A DNA stretch of 59,301 bases from a virus. A program made the position numbers and the translations under genes. The notes under the pieces are model-generated. The model was not told where the DNA came from and searched no databases. It saw nothing but the letters and a program-made list of their open reading frames with translations. The stretch covers positions 1-59,301 of the IMG/VR virus record IMGVR_UViG_3300028800_000104; one strand, given 5' to 3'. Below are positions 29,985 through 38,660 of this stretch, piece after piece (within the stretch, counting starts at the first letter, position 1; every line of letters starts with the position of its first letter).

Positions 29985-31370
29985 ATGATTGACGCGACTC
30001 CTACCTTCAAAGCATTCCTCGCGAGTTTCAATGCCGGCACGATCGTCAAACAGATCGTGATCGAGGACTATCCACGCGTGTTTACCAACGTGGACGATGG
30101 CATTGATGGGCACTTTCCCTGGCTTGTATCGGTCGACGATTTGGACATGACGCTGAACGATCTGGACGGCGGCGCCGATCAGCGAAGCGGCGGCTGCACG
30201 ATTCAGGATTTTGCTGGCGCCATCACCGGCGATTTTCCCGATTTCATCTTCGAAGGCAAACAAATTCAGATCAAGGTCGGTTTTATCGATCTGCCGCAGA
30301 ATGATTTCTGTACCGTCTTTACCGGCTTCATTGATACGGTCTCCTCGGCGAATGGCAACGCGGAATACTACATCCAGTTTTCCGATATCCAGTCCAAGCT
30401 CGCAGCAGTCGTCTATCAGACCGGCGATGATGGCGGCCCGACGTCGAGCACGAACGTCAAGACACTGACGGGCAACCCGCTCGACATGATCTTGGACATC
30501 TGCAAAAACCTCGCCATTCCCGCCGACACGGACAAGATCGAGGCCTATCGCGACGGCCCGTTTGCCGGGTTCATCTTCACTTTCTATCTGACGCAAGCCC
30601 CGGCGGCGGCTGATTTCATCAAGGCGCAGATTATGAAACCGCTCGGCGGCTATATGTGGATCAATGCCGTTGGCGAATTGACCGTCAATTTTTTCTATCC
30701 GCTGTCAGGGCCGGTGGCGATCGGTTCGTTTGGCCGGGACACCTGGATCGAAATTCCTGAAGCCGGCCAGACGGACATGGTCAACACGGTACAGATGCAA
30801 TTTGATCTCGATGATTCCACCGAGAACAGCAGCGGCAATTATCTTTCTTCGTCGACGCAGAATTACACGCCAAGTTATGAGCTCTATGGCAATCTCTCAA
30901 CGGAAATCACAATCAACGCTGATGGCGTTCGCAGCGCGTTTCAAGGTTTCCTGATCGCCGCGTTAACGTCCATTCTGATCTTCATGCGGTACGGTTTCAA
31001 AAATCTCACCTTTGATAGTCAAAGTTCCGGCGGCTCTAATCCTGATTCGCTCTGGAATACGCTGCTCTACGAGCCGGGCGATATCGTCTCCGTCACGCAT
31101 TCTCAGGTGCCCGATCGCAAGGCGGGCGTGATTGGCATCACCAACAAACTGTTCGAGATCACGCATAAGACGATCAAGTTCGAAGAGGGTTTGAATACCT
31201 ATGCGATGATTGATGCGACCTATCTCGACAACTTCGGCAATTTTCAGATCGCGCCCCCAGGCGAGGCACTGTATGCGGCGGCCAGCGCCGACGACAAGGC
31301 GCGTTATATGTTTTTCTGCAACGACAGCGACGAATATTCGAACGGCGATCCGGCGCACATTCTCGGCTAA
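29985..31370 (+). CDS. tail hub/baseplate-like protein
   Basis: 461 aa from ATG 29985, just after the previous stop. Contains 'IVIEDYPRVFTNVDDGIDGH', 'FCTVFTGFIDTVSSANG', 'FIKAQIMKPLGGYMWINAVG' and a C-terminal 'YEPGDIVSVTHSQVPDRKAG'. The pattern (segment turned onto a surface, then repeated beta domains) fits the hub or tail-associated protein that caps the tape measure. I see no lytic domain. Confidence 0.68.
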   Translation: MIDATPTFKAFLASFNAGTIVKQIVIEDYPRVFTNVDDGIDGHFPWLVSVDDLDMTLNDLDGGADQRSGGCTIQDFAGAITGDFPDFIFEGKQIQIKVGFIDLPQNDFCTVFTGFIDTVSSANGNAEYYIQFSDIQSKLAAVVYQTGDDGGPTSSTNVKTLTGNPLDMILDICKNLAIPADTDKIEAYRDGPFAGFIFTFYLTQAPAAADFIKAQIMKPLGGYMWINAVGELTVNFFYPLSGPVAIGSFGRDTWIEIPEAGQTDMVNTVQMQFDLDDSTENSSGNYLSSSTQNYTPSYELYGNLSTEITINADGVRSAFQGFLIAALTSILIFMRYGFKNLTFDSQSSGGSNPDSLWNTLLYEPGDIVSVTHSQVPDRKAGVIGITNKLFEITHKTIKFEEGLNTYAMIDATYLDNFGNFQIAPPGEALYAAASADDKARYMFFCNDSDEYSNGDPAHILG

Positions 31371-31373
31371 CTC

Positions 31374-33464
31374 ATGGGCCAACCTACTTTCATCGGCAAG
31401 ATTGACGGCTCCTCCGCATCCGCCAGTTCGTTGACGCTGACGCGAACGACCACAAGCGGCCACACACTGCTCGTCGGCGTCATCCTCAATGCCAACGGCT
31501 CGCAGTCAAACGAGAGCGTCGAGGCGATCGTGGACTCTGCTGGTTCCATCTCCGGCGTCCCGGTTAATAATTGGGCGCCGCTCGGCAATAACTCCGATGA
31601 AGGCCTGCGACTGGAATGGTGGGTATGCAAGGGCGCTGCCTCGATCACCAGTCTGACTATCAATCTCAGTGGCCTGCAATCGATTATCGCGATCGCTCTG
31701 GAATACAGCGGTGCGAACGGCATCACCTTCCCGATCTTCCAGGCGTTGTTGTCCAGTCAGAATACGATTACCAGTCAGCACATACATGAAATGTGCTCGA
31801 TTTTCCCCAACTCCGGCGCGGAGTTAATGATCGGCCTCTATGCGATGTTGGGCGACACCTTCAATGGCACGCCCCTCGAGGGGACGGCGCGATCGACCAA
31901 CTCCCTATCCATCCCGCCGGCTCTTTCCTATCAGATCGTCGAACAGGGAACCGTCGACGATACGGGCCTGCTGAATACCGACGCCGTGAGCGCGACGCAA
32001 CTGGCGAGCTCGGCCAACGTGGCCCAGAGCACGATGCAGTGTTTCTTTATTCTCATCAGTGGCGGCCTGGTGCTGAATACGCAACCCGGATTCTCCGACC
32101 AACCCGCCAGCGCCCTCACTGCTGGCAAGTCTGCGCTCGGCGTTCAACTCGCGAAGATCAACGGCAATGCCGCTCTCGGCATGTGCCGCATGGAATTTTT
32201 TCAGGGCGTCTACACGAATGGGCAAACCGTGGATCTCCCGATCTCGCCCGTTGATGGATATCAGTATCAACGCGATGAACTGATTTACATCTGGGGCATT
32301 TACTCGACTGCTGATACAGGCGACGGATGGCTCACGGGACCGGCGGCCTTGTGGTATTGCCAGTGGAAGGTAGATCAAGAAACGGGCGAGGTCACCTGCT
32401 TTGAGGTTTATCGATCAGATGGCGACTCTGGAGTTTCGAACGATGGCTTTTTGCAGGTCTTCACGATTGCCCAACGGCAACGCGCAAAGCTGACCGTCGG
32501 CGTCAGTCCGATCTGGACACAACAGCAACCCTCGGACTTTGTCGAGGACTATCCCTATGCGCAAGACGTTCTGCAAGCCCTGAACGACAACGCCAAGTTT
32601 TCTGTGATCGCGCAAGAGTGCATCTCGATGGGCGAGTTCTATGATGGGCAAACAGTCCCCCCGCCCGTCAGTCCGGCCGACGCCTATGCCTATGCATACA
32701 GCGAAGTTAAATTCGTGTTCTCGTGGCGTTGGACGACCGGCCAGACGGCCTTCGTCCAACTGCAATGTCCGCCCTATTACAACTTGGCCTCGCTACACGC
32801 CGTGATCAGCGGCATCGGCGCAGTGACCTGCCGCGTTGGCATCGAGGGCCAGGGCGGCGAGGGTTACGCGGAATATTCAACCTTTGGGCGAATCGCCGTC
32901 TTCGCATTGTGTCAACGCGCGAGGACAGGCGCACCAGCGGCTGTGGCCAGCAACTTCGCGGAGATCCCAAACTCGTTATTCTTTCCCGGCAATCCGCTGC
33001 CGGCTGGCGTCGCGGCGCAGCTTGTCAACAATATCAACGAGGCGGCGCTATCTCCGGAGTTCTTTGGACCTACGCTCTACGCACCTGGTGACACAATCCC
33101 CACGCCGGTCTCGCCGATCGACGGCTACGCCTATTCGCGCGCGGAACTGATTTACATCTGGGATTGGAACGTCATGTATTCCGGTCCTTACCCTGGCTCG
33201 CCGAGCGATCATGCGCGGTGCGCGCTCTTCAAAGCCGACATCAATCAATCCACGGGCGCGGTGACCGATGTCGTTTGGCGATTGGCGCCTGGCGGCCCCT
33301 ATGTCGAGACGACGATTTATGGTCACGTCAGCGTCCTTGTTTGCGGCTTCCGCGCATCGCAGGCAACGGCATTCAGTACCCCGGCGGTGACGGCACCAGC
33401 GGGGGCAACCTCTGCCGTGGCCGACGGAACCGCGCAGGGACAAATTACGGTAAATGGCGTCTAG
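31374..33464 (+). CDS. tail-tip/fibre protein with three repeats
   Basis: 696 aa. An N-terminal domain of about 240 residues ('SGHTLLVGVILNANG') is followed by three related modules of ~140 residues, each opening with 'EFF/EFY', then 'G(Q/D)T', 'PVSP(V/A/I)D(G/A)Y' and 'YxWxW'. The modules start near 32180, 32620 and 33055. The C-terminus is Thr/Ala-rich. Repeats suggest an elongated fibre or adhesin that binds host surface sugars. No enzyme motif seen. Confidence 0.65.
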   Translation: MGQPTFIGKIDGSSASASSLTLTRTTTSGHTLLVGVILNANGSQSNESVEAIVDSAGSISGVPVNNWAPLGNNSDEGLRLEWWVCKGAASITSLTINLSGLQSIIAIALEYSGANGITFPIFQALLSSQNTITSQHIHEMCSIFPNSGAELMIGLYAMLGDTFNGTPLEGTARSTNSLSIPPALSYQIVEQGTVDDTGLLNTDAVSATQLASSANVAQSTMQCFFILISGGLVLNTQPGFSDQPASALTAGKSALGVQLAKINGNAALGMCRMEFFQGVYTNGQTVDLPISPVDGYQYQRDELIYIWGIYSTADTGDGWLTGPAALWYCQWKVDQETGEVTCFEVYRSDGDSGVSNDGFLQVFTIAQRQRAKLTVGVSPIWTQQQPSDFVEDYPYAQDVLQALNDNAKFSVIAQECISMGEFYDGQTVPPPVSPADAYAYAYSEVKFVFSWRWTTGQTAFVQLQCPPYYNLASLHAVISGIGAVTCRVGIEGQGGEGYAEYSTFGRIAVFALCQRARTGAPAAVASNFAEIPNSLFFPGNPLPAGVAAQLVNNINEAALSPEFFGPTLYAPGDTIPTPVSPIDGYAYSRAELIYIWDWNVMYSGPYPGSPSDHARCALFKADINQSTGAVTDVVWRLAPGGPYVETTIYGHVSVLVCGFRASQATAFSTPAVTAPAGATSAVADGTAQGQITVNGV

Positions 33465-33467
33465 TTC

Positions 33468-33959
33468 ATGTCGACCCCGAGCCAACCCCTAAATTTCAGC
33501 GATACGACGCCCGCGGCGCCTAGTGGCTCCGTCAATATCAAGTGGCAAGCGGACGCGCCAGGCGCCCCGACTGATCCACCGCGCAACCAGTCCGGCTATG
33601 TCACGTTTTTGTATGACACAGTGATTTATTTCCCGCCTGTCCAGACGAAGACGAATCAGGAATTTTTTCGCAAGCAGTGTCGTCACACGGAAATCTTTGC
33701 TGGTAACTTCGCCGGCTCTGGCGGCAGTGTTGATTCGTCGACGGCGGCGACTTCGTCCACGACGTTCACCGTTAAGAAAAATGGCAGCGCGGTTGGCACG
33801 ATCGTGTGGGGCGCGGGGAGCACAACGCCCACGTTCACAACTACCAGCGGCGCGGCGATCACCTTCAATTCGGGCGACGTCATTACGATCGTCGGACCCT
33901 CGACGGCGGATGCGACGCTCGCGAGTTGGGGCGCGACCTTGGTCTCAACCAGGAGTTAA
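33468..33959 (+). CDS. tail fibre-type structural protein
   Basis: 163 aa. The N-terminal half is Pro-rich ('PLNFSDTTPAAPSGS'). The C-terminal half ('TFTVKKNGSAVGTIVWGAG', 'FNSGDVITIVGPSTAD') is a beta domain found in many phage structural proteins. Likely a virion surface component. Confidence 0.65.
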   Translation: MSTPSQPLNFSDTTPAAPSGSVNIKWQADAPGAPTDPPRNQSGYVTFLYDTVIYFPPVQTKTNQEFFRKQCRHTEIFAGNFAGSGGSVDSSTAATSSTTFTVKKNGSAVGTIVWGAGSTTPTFTTTSGAAITFNSGDVITIVGPSTADATLASWGATLVSTRS

Positions 33960-33964
33960 AAAGC

Positions 33965-35011
33965 ATGTCACTCAACGGAATTTTTGAAGATGGCGTCTGG
34001 TCGGAAAGTTTCGACGATTCGCCGGCGTCCAGCGACGTCTTTGATCTCAGTCCCGCCGGCGCTGCCAGCAGTTCAGGCACACCATTCGCCTCCGGATTCA
34101 TCTGGAGTACCAATGCCACGCCCGGAAGGTCATTCGCCGTCAATCTGACGACCGTCATCGTCGGCATTCGATATTTCGCCGCGGCCCTGCCGTCCCCCAG
34201 CGGGATTCTGTTGACCTTTCAAGACGTCACGGCCGGCGCGGCCCAAATTACGTTGCGCGTTTTTGCTGATGGATCCTTCCGGTTCTTTCTCGGCAATGGC
34301 ACGGGCACGCCGCTCGGTTCTGCTTCGTCGCCTGGTTTGATATCGATCAACACGTGGATTTACCTCGAGGCCAAGGTCAAGATCAATGGATCAACCGGCA
34401 CGGTGGAACTGCGGATCAACGGCAACACGAGCGCGGTCATTTCCGCCAGCAGTCTAAACACGCAGAGCACGGCGAACACCTGGGTAAGCGGTCTTATTCT
34501 CTCGGGCGGTACCGGTAGCGTCAGTTGGGATGACTGGTACATGCTCGACACGACGGGATCCTCGCCGCTCGACACCTATCTCGGCAACATCCACGTTAAC
34601 GGGCAGGTCGCGAATGGCCCCGGATCGCATACGCAATTTACGCCTACCAATCCGACGAACGTGAACTGGTCGAACACGGCCAACACACCCGCCAACACGG
34701 CGGAATACAATGCCGACGGCACGGTCAACGATATCGACACCTATGCCTACCCGAACATTTCGGGAGCCCCCAGCGCGGTTCTCTTCGTCAATCACAAATA
34801 CAAAGTAGAACTGGATGCGGCGGGCGTGCGCACGATCGTGCCGATCTGCCGCTCCGGCGGCAGTGACTTCGCTGGTTCCGTTCCACAGACACCACCCAAC
34901 GGTTCCTACAAACGATTCAGTAAAGTCTGGGTGGTGGACCCCAACACGAGTTCGGCTTGGTCTGTTGCGAATGCGCAGAGCGCGGAACTCGGCATCAAGA
35001 TCAATTCATAA
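33965..35011 (+). CDS. LamG-like tail fibre protein
   Basis: 348 aa from ATG 33965. Residues 1-195 resemble a concanavalin/LamG fold ('GSFRFFLGNGTGTPLGSA', 'INTWIYLEAKVKINGSTGTV'), often a sugar-binding domain. The C-terminal part ('NIHVNGQVANGPGSHTQFTP', 'AVLFVNHKYKVELDAAG') is a second beta domain seen at the tips of phage proteins. Good position for a receptor-binding role. Confidence 0.7.
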   Translation: MSLNGIFEDGVWSESFDDSPASSDVFDLSPAGAASSSGTPFASGFIWSTNATPGRSFAVNLTTVIVGIRYFAAALPSPSGILLTFQDVTAGAAQITLRVFADGSFRFFLGNGTGTPLGSASSPGLISINTWIYLEAKVKINGSTGTVELRINGNTSAVISASSLNTQSTANTWVSGLILSGGTGSVSWDDWYMLDTTGSSPLDTYLGNIHVNGQVANGPGSHTQFTPTNPTNVNWSNTANTPANTAEYNADGTVNDIDTYAYPNISGAPSAVLFVNHKYKVELDAAGVRTIVPICRSGGSDFAGSVPQTPPNGSYKRFSKVWVVDPNTSSAWSVANAQSAELGIKINS

Positions 35012-35014
35012 GCC

Positions 35015-35413
35015 ATGGCAAACGCACGTATCGAACAGGCATTGCGCGAGGCGTTGGCGCGCGAAAATGCCAAGGCTCGCATTGATGAATCCATCCGCGA
35101 GACAACCCAGACCGGGAATCCCAAGGCGCGTATCGACGAGTCTGTCCGCGAAGCCGCGCAAACCGGGAACCCCAAGGCTCGCATTGACGAATCCATCCGC
35201 GAGGCTTTGCAGACCGGTAATCCAAAGGCCCGCATCGACGAGTCCCTCCGCGAAGCACTCCAAACTGGCAATCCCAAGGCGCGGATCACGTTGGCAATTC
35301 GCGAGGCTTTGCAGACTGTAAATCCGCATGTGCGATTCGTGTCCGGCTTTCGCGAGACGATCGTGCCGGCACCCGACACCAATCTGACCACGATCTGTTT
35401 TGCAGCCAACTAA
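35015..35413 (+). CDS. small protein with 17-residue tandem repeats
   Basis: 132 aa. Five full repeats begin at residues 18, 35, 52, 69 and 86, near consensus NPKARIDESIREALQTG. Each is a probable helix with a Gly-Asn-Pro turn. The final ~30 residues are different, with a C-terminal 'TTICFAAN'. The regular helix-turn pattern could form a trimeric stalk. It follows the fibre genes. No family identified. Confidence 0.7.
   Translation: MANARIEQALREALARENAKARIDESIRETTQTGNPKARIDESVREAAQTGNPKARIDESIREALQTGNPKARIDESLREALQTGNPKARITLAIREALQTVNPHVRFVSGFRETIVPAPDTNLTTICFAAN
35066..35320 (+). repeat. five 51-bp coding repeats
   Basis: The repeats encode the 17-residue units of the gene at 35015-35413. 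DNA identity between units is high but not perfect. The repeats are in frame, so copy-number change would lengthen or shorten the protein without breaking it. Confidence 0.75.
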
Positions 35414-35419
35414 GGGCGA

Positions 35420-36880
35420 ATGAAAACACTGATTGCAGTCACAACCTGTCATGGCTTCCGCGATCGCGCCGATGCCGTGCGCAAGACATGGGCGCCGGAA
35501 GTTCAGGGCGCCGACGTCCGATTCTTTCTCGGCAACGGCCCAAAACAGAGAACTGACGAAATCATCCTGCCTTGTCCTGATGGATATCACTTTCTTTCCC
35601 AGAAGACACAAATGATCCGGCGCTGGGCGCTCGAAAACGGGTATGAGTATCTCTGGAAGATTGACGACGACACTTACCTTCGGCCCGAACGTCTTCTCGC
35701 TAAAGACTATTCCAGCATGGACTATGTCGGTCGGCTACGCGGCCCCTCTGGCAACTACCGTTCCCCTTATTGTTCCGGTTTCTGTTATGGCCTCAGCAGA
35801 AAAGCTCTAGAAATCCTCGCCCCGATTCAGTGGGGCATGAATGAGGATTTCTCCGAGGATCGCTGGACAGGCAATCAACTGCTCGCCCACGGCATAACAC
35901 CGTGTCTCGAAAGTCAGTTCGTCGTCCAGTCTTCCAAGGCGAATGCGATCAGCGGGCGCGAGTCTCCCATGGTCGGCAATGCCGTGATTTCTTCCTGTGA
36001 ATACGCGCCGGAAAAGATGTTGCAGGTTCACAAGCTGTTCAAGTCTCGGGCGCCATCCAAGATCGGCCCCTATCAGGCTCCGACCGGCTCGCTTTCGCGC
36101 GTGTGCGTCATGGTCAAGACCTTCCTGCGCGACGGCTTTCTCTTCGCCTGCCTCGACGGCCTCGAGAAGAATTTTGCCGACTGCAAAATCGTCGTCGTCG
36201 ATGACGGGTACGAAGATGGCAAGAAAATCACGCGTGCCGCAGATTTGCGCAGCAAGGGCCACAGTTGGGACGTTTTGCCTTTTGATTCCGGCTTCGGCGC
36301 GAAGGCAAACCGGGCCATCGACCACTGCGATCGCGAATATGTACTGATCGCATCGGACGATTTCAACTTTGACGATCCAGCCGTCCGGCCTGGCGTCGAG
36401 GCGATGCAAAAGGTGCTCGATGCCGTCCCATCTCTGGCTCTCGTCTCCGGACGCGTCGACGGAAATCCCTACGAGTTTTGTTGGGAAACAGGCGAACGCA
36501 GTCTGCGCGAAGTCCCGGGCTATCACGATTCCGGCGAGATCGACGGCGTGAGATATCACATGTGCGATCTCACGGTTAATTACTCGCTGATCCGGACGAA
36601 AGTCTTCCAGCCGCAACACGGCGATATCCGTTGGGATGGCGGTGATGTGAAGATTGGCGGCGGCGAGCACTCGGCGTTTTTCGTGGATCTGCAGCGTACC
36701 TATTGGGGCGTCGCTTATGTCGAGGGCGCCAATATCAACCAGTTGCCGCCCAACTATAAATGGCAACACAAGGACTATCCGGCGATGCGCCGGCGGGCCC
36801 GCACGATGGGACGTCCGTGTCTCAAGAAACGCGGCATTGACGTCTACGTTTTAGGTGACGGGAGCGCGGAGATTTCATGA
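35420..36880 (+). CDS. two-domain glycosyltransferase
   Basis: 486 aa. The N-terminal domain (1-170) starts MKTLIAVTTCHGFRDRADAV, with WKIDDDTYLRP (79-89) holding the DxD metal/nucleotide-sugar motif, like GT31/Fringe enzymes. The second domain (about 228-486) is GT2-like: 'CVMVKTFLRDGF', 'IVVVDDGYEDGK' and 'VLIASDDFNFDD' give the two Asp motifs. A fusion of two glycosyltransferases fits the building of a short glycan. It follows the fibre genes, so virion proteins or the host surface are possible targets. RBS is weak. The next gene starts by ATGA overlap. Confidence 0.8.
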   Translation: MKTLIAVTTCHGFRDRADAVRKTWAPEVQGADVRFFLGNGPKQRTDEIILPCPDGYHFLSQKTQMIRRWALENGYEYLWKIDDDTYLRPERLLAKDYSSMDYVGRLRGPSGNYRSPYCSGFCYGLSRKALEILAPIQWGMNEDFSEDRWTGNQLLAHGITPCLESQFVVQSSKANAISGRESPMVGNAVISSCEYAPEKMLQVHKLFKSRAPSKIGPYQAPTGSLSRVCVMVKTFLRDGFLFACLDGLEKNFADCKIVVVDDGYEDGKKITRAADLRSKGHSWDVLPFDSGFGAKANRAIDHCDREYVLIASDDFNFDDPAVRPGVEAMQKVLDAVPSLALVSGRVDGNPYEFCWETGERSLREVPGYHDSGEIDGVRYHMCDLTVNYSLIRTKVFQPQHGDIRWDGGDVKIGGGEHSAFFVDLQRTYWGVAYVEGANINQLPPNYKWQHKDYPAMRRRARTMGRPCLKKRGIDVYVLGDGSAEIS

Positions 36881-37089
36881 GACCGCGAGTCGTCTTACAC
36901 ATGTTGCCGGCGCCGAGTCTCAGAGCCAGGGGCACGTGTGAACTGGAACCGGGGAATCGAATGAGCACTTATCAATTTTTGGTCAGGGTTGGCGTCCCCA
37001 CGCTGGATGCCGATGCCGATGACTGGATCAGATTGATCGATCCCATATATCGAAAACATGACGCTCGCGATCAAGATCATTGCGCTTGA
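36877..37089 (+). CDS. small hypothetical protein
   Basis: 70 aa from ATG 36877, which overlaps the glycosyltransferase stop and has RBS GGAG. An inner ATG at 36961 with a GGGGA RBS would give 42 aa ('MSTYQFLVRVGVPTLDADAD'). Start undecided. Function unknown. Confidence 0.45.
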   Translation: MRPRVVLHMLPAPSLRARGTCELEPGNRMSTYQFLVRVGVPTLDADADDWIRLIDPIYRKHDARDQDHCA

Positions 37090-37312
37090 GTTTTCCAGTG
37101 CTGTCGTCATCGTGCTGGCGACACGCGCGATTGCTCGCAACTCCTATTCACTCGTGGCGGCCACAGAATTTCTTTTCGTGGCTCAATGGTTCGCCGCTAG
37201 AAACCTTAGTTTCGATGACCCGGCTTCGCGTAGTTGGAGAACTGGTTTTCCAGCGTATGCGATCGGTGCGATTGTCGGCTCCCTGTTAGGTCTATGGTTG
37301 AGCAATCTATGA
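37058..37312 (+). CDS. small membrane protein
   Basis: 84 aa. Two or three hydrophobic stretches: 'IIALEFSSAVVIVLATRAI' (7-25), 'AATEFLFVAQWFAA' (34-47) and 'YAIGAIVGSLLGLWLSNL' (67-84). Located among glycosyltransferases, where a membrane protein could move or anchor a lipid carrier. Overlaps the previous gene by 32 bases and the next by 4. Confidence 0.6.
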   Translation: MTLAIKIIALEFSSAVVIVLATRAIARNSYSLVAATEFLFVAQWFAARNLSFDDPASRSWRTGFPAYAIGAIVGSLLGLWLSNL

Positions 37313-37884
37313 AAGCCCTTGTTCTAATTCCAAGTTGTGCTCGCGATCGCGCCGAACAGGAATACCAGGCGCAACTCTTGCGCGGCCATCTCGACTTTCG
37401 CTTCTTCTTGGGCGTCGGTAACGCCGCGCCTGGCGTCGACGAAGTTATCCTGCCCGTTCGCGATGACTATATGGCCTTGCCGTCGAAGGTCCGCGCGGCA
37501 ATGCAATGGGCGCTCGATCATGATTACGACTACGTCTTCAAATGCGATCGCGACACCTTCATTCACGGCGAGCGCCTTGCAAAAGGGATCCCATTTGGCG
37601 CGGACTTCGTCGGTTTAGTCGGTAATGAAGGCGATTGTTGCGGCGGCGGTGCCGGCTATTGGGTTTCGCGCAATGCGATGACGACGTATCTCACCGCTTA
37701 CGGCGAGCACCAGGTCACGCTGGCTAACTGGCAAAAGATGGAAGACTGGTGTCTGTACGTGACGCTGCATCGCAATTCCCAAATCCGCCCCATCTGCGAT
37801 CGGCGTTATTGGGATCTTCGGCTCGGGCCTGTCCCCAATGAGGCGACCAACATCACATGGAACCCATGGAAACCGCAACTCTAA
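37309..37884 (+). CDS. glycosyltransferase (GT31-like)
   Basis: 191 aa from ATG 37309, overlapping the previous stop. 'KALVLIPSCARDR', 'FRFFLGVGN' and 'YDYVFKCDRDTFIHGERLA' (73-91) align with the first domain of the gene at 35420, with DRD (80-82) as the DxD motif. 'GGGAGYWVSRNAMTTYL' fits the substrate-binding region of this group. Probably cytoplasmic; acceptor unknown. Confidence 0.76.
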   Translation: MKALVLIPSCARDRAEQEYQAQLLRGHLDFRFFLGVGNAAPGVDEVILPVRDDYMALPSKVRAAMQWALDHDYDYVFKCDRDTFIHGERLAKGIPFGADFVGLVGNEGDCCGGGAGYWVSRNAMTTYLTAYGEHQVTLANWQKMEDWCLYVTLHRNSQIRPICDRRYWDLRLGPVPNEATNITWNPWKPQL

Positions 37885-38465
37885 TCGCCAAGGCTGCGCA
37901 GTTCGGTATGGTGCAGATACCGGAAGAAATCACTGCGCTCGTCGACATTCTGCGCGATCGTCAACTTAGAAACGTGATGGAGATTGGCAGCGAGTCCGGA
38001 GGTACGTTCTACCTGTGGTGTCGCCTGACCGCAATCGCAGGCCTCAAAATCTCCGTCGACCTGCCGACGGGTGACTCCGGCAGCTGGAAGTATGCCGGCG
38101 CTGCTGCACTCGCCGAACGCACGCGTCAGTTCAAGCGGTGGTCGGGCAATGTTCATGTCGTCACGGGCGACTCGCACGAACAGCGAATCCGTTGCGAGGT
38201 TGCGGATATCCTGCATGGCGAGAAACTCGACTTTCTTTTCATCGATGGCGATCACTCCTACGAAGGCGTGAAAGCGGACTATGAGGATTATCGCGACTTC
38301 GTTCGCCCTGGTGGCCTTATCGCCTTCCATGACATCAAGGGGACCGAATATCACCGCGCACGCGGCTGTCACGTCGATCGGTTTTGGGACGAGTTGCAGA
38401 TTCCGAAGCAAGAGATTCGCGGTGGCGAACAGTGTTGGGGTGGGATTGGGATAATTACGGTCTAG
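37857..38465 (+). CDS. SAM-dependent methyltransferase-like protein
   Basis: 202 aa. 'VMEIGSESGGTFYLW' is a glycine-rich SAM loop. 'LDFLFIDGDHSYEGVKADYE' and 'GGLIAFHDI' match class I methyltransferases of the MTase_24/cephalosporin-hydroxylase-like type, often met in sugar-decoration clusters. An ATG 9 bases later (37866) is possible. It overlaps the glycosyltransferase by 28 bases, so it is likely to act in the same pathway, perhaps methylating a sugar. Confidence 0.78.
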   Translation: MEPMETATLIAKAAQFGMVQIPEEITALVDILRDRQLRNVMEIGSESGGTFYLWCRLTAIAGLKISVDLPTGDSGSWKYAGAAALAERTRQFKRWSGNVHVVTGDSHEQRIRCEVADILHGEKLDFLFIDGDHSYEGVKADYEDYRDFVRPGGLIAFHDIKGTEYHRARGCHVDRFWDELQIPKQEIRGGEQCWGGIGIITV

Positions 38466-38652
38466 CCTTCGGCATCACGGCCAACAGAGCTAGAAATATG
38501 CCGAGCGCAACCTGGCACCCGATGCCCCAATGCCAGCTTGTTCGCGTGAACCCGCTGTGCTCCCATCCGTTGAGCGCGTCGCTCAACGCCGCACCGATGC
38601 AGAACGCACCGCAGAGAGCCGACAGATAACGAAACGCCGCCACGCCGGACAT
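38455..38652 (-). CDS. small membrane protein (minus strand)
   Basis: 65 aa with two hydrophobic stretches, 'YLSALCGAFCIGAALSDAL' and 'GIGCQVALGIFLALLAVM'. It fills the ~195-base gap between two plus-strand genes, with its end overlapping the methyltransferase gene by 11 bases. No clear RBS. If real, it is a small holin-like or moron membrane protein. Confidence 0.45.
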   Translation of the reverse strand: MSGVAAFRYLSALCGAFCIGAALSDALNGWEHSGFTRTSWHWGIGCQVALGIFLALLAVMPKARP

Positions 38653-38660
38653 TCTAAGAC

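Noticed and set aside
35066-35320. CRISPR-like array
   Set aside because: The repeats are contiguous, in frame and protein-coding, without spacers.
35807-36769. Minus-strand 320-codon frame over the glycosyltransferase
   Set aside because: Antisense shadow; the plus strand has two glycosyltransferase domains.
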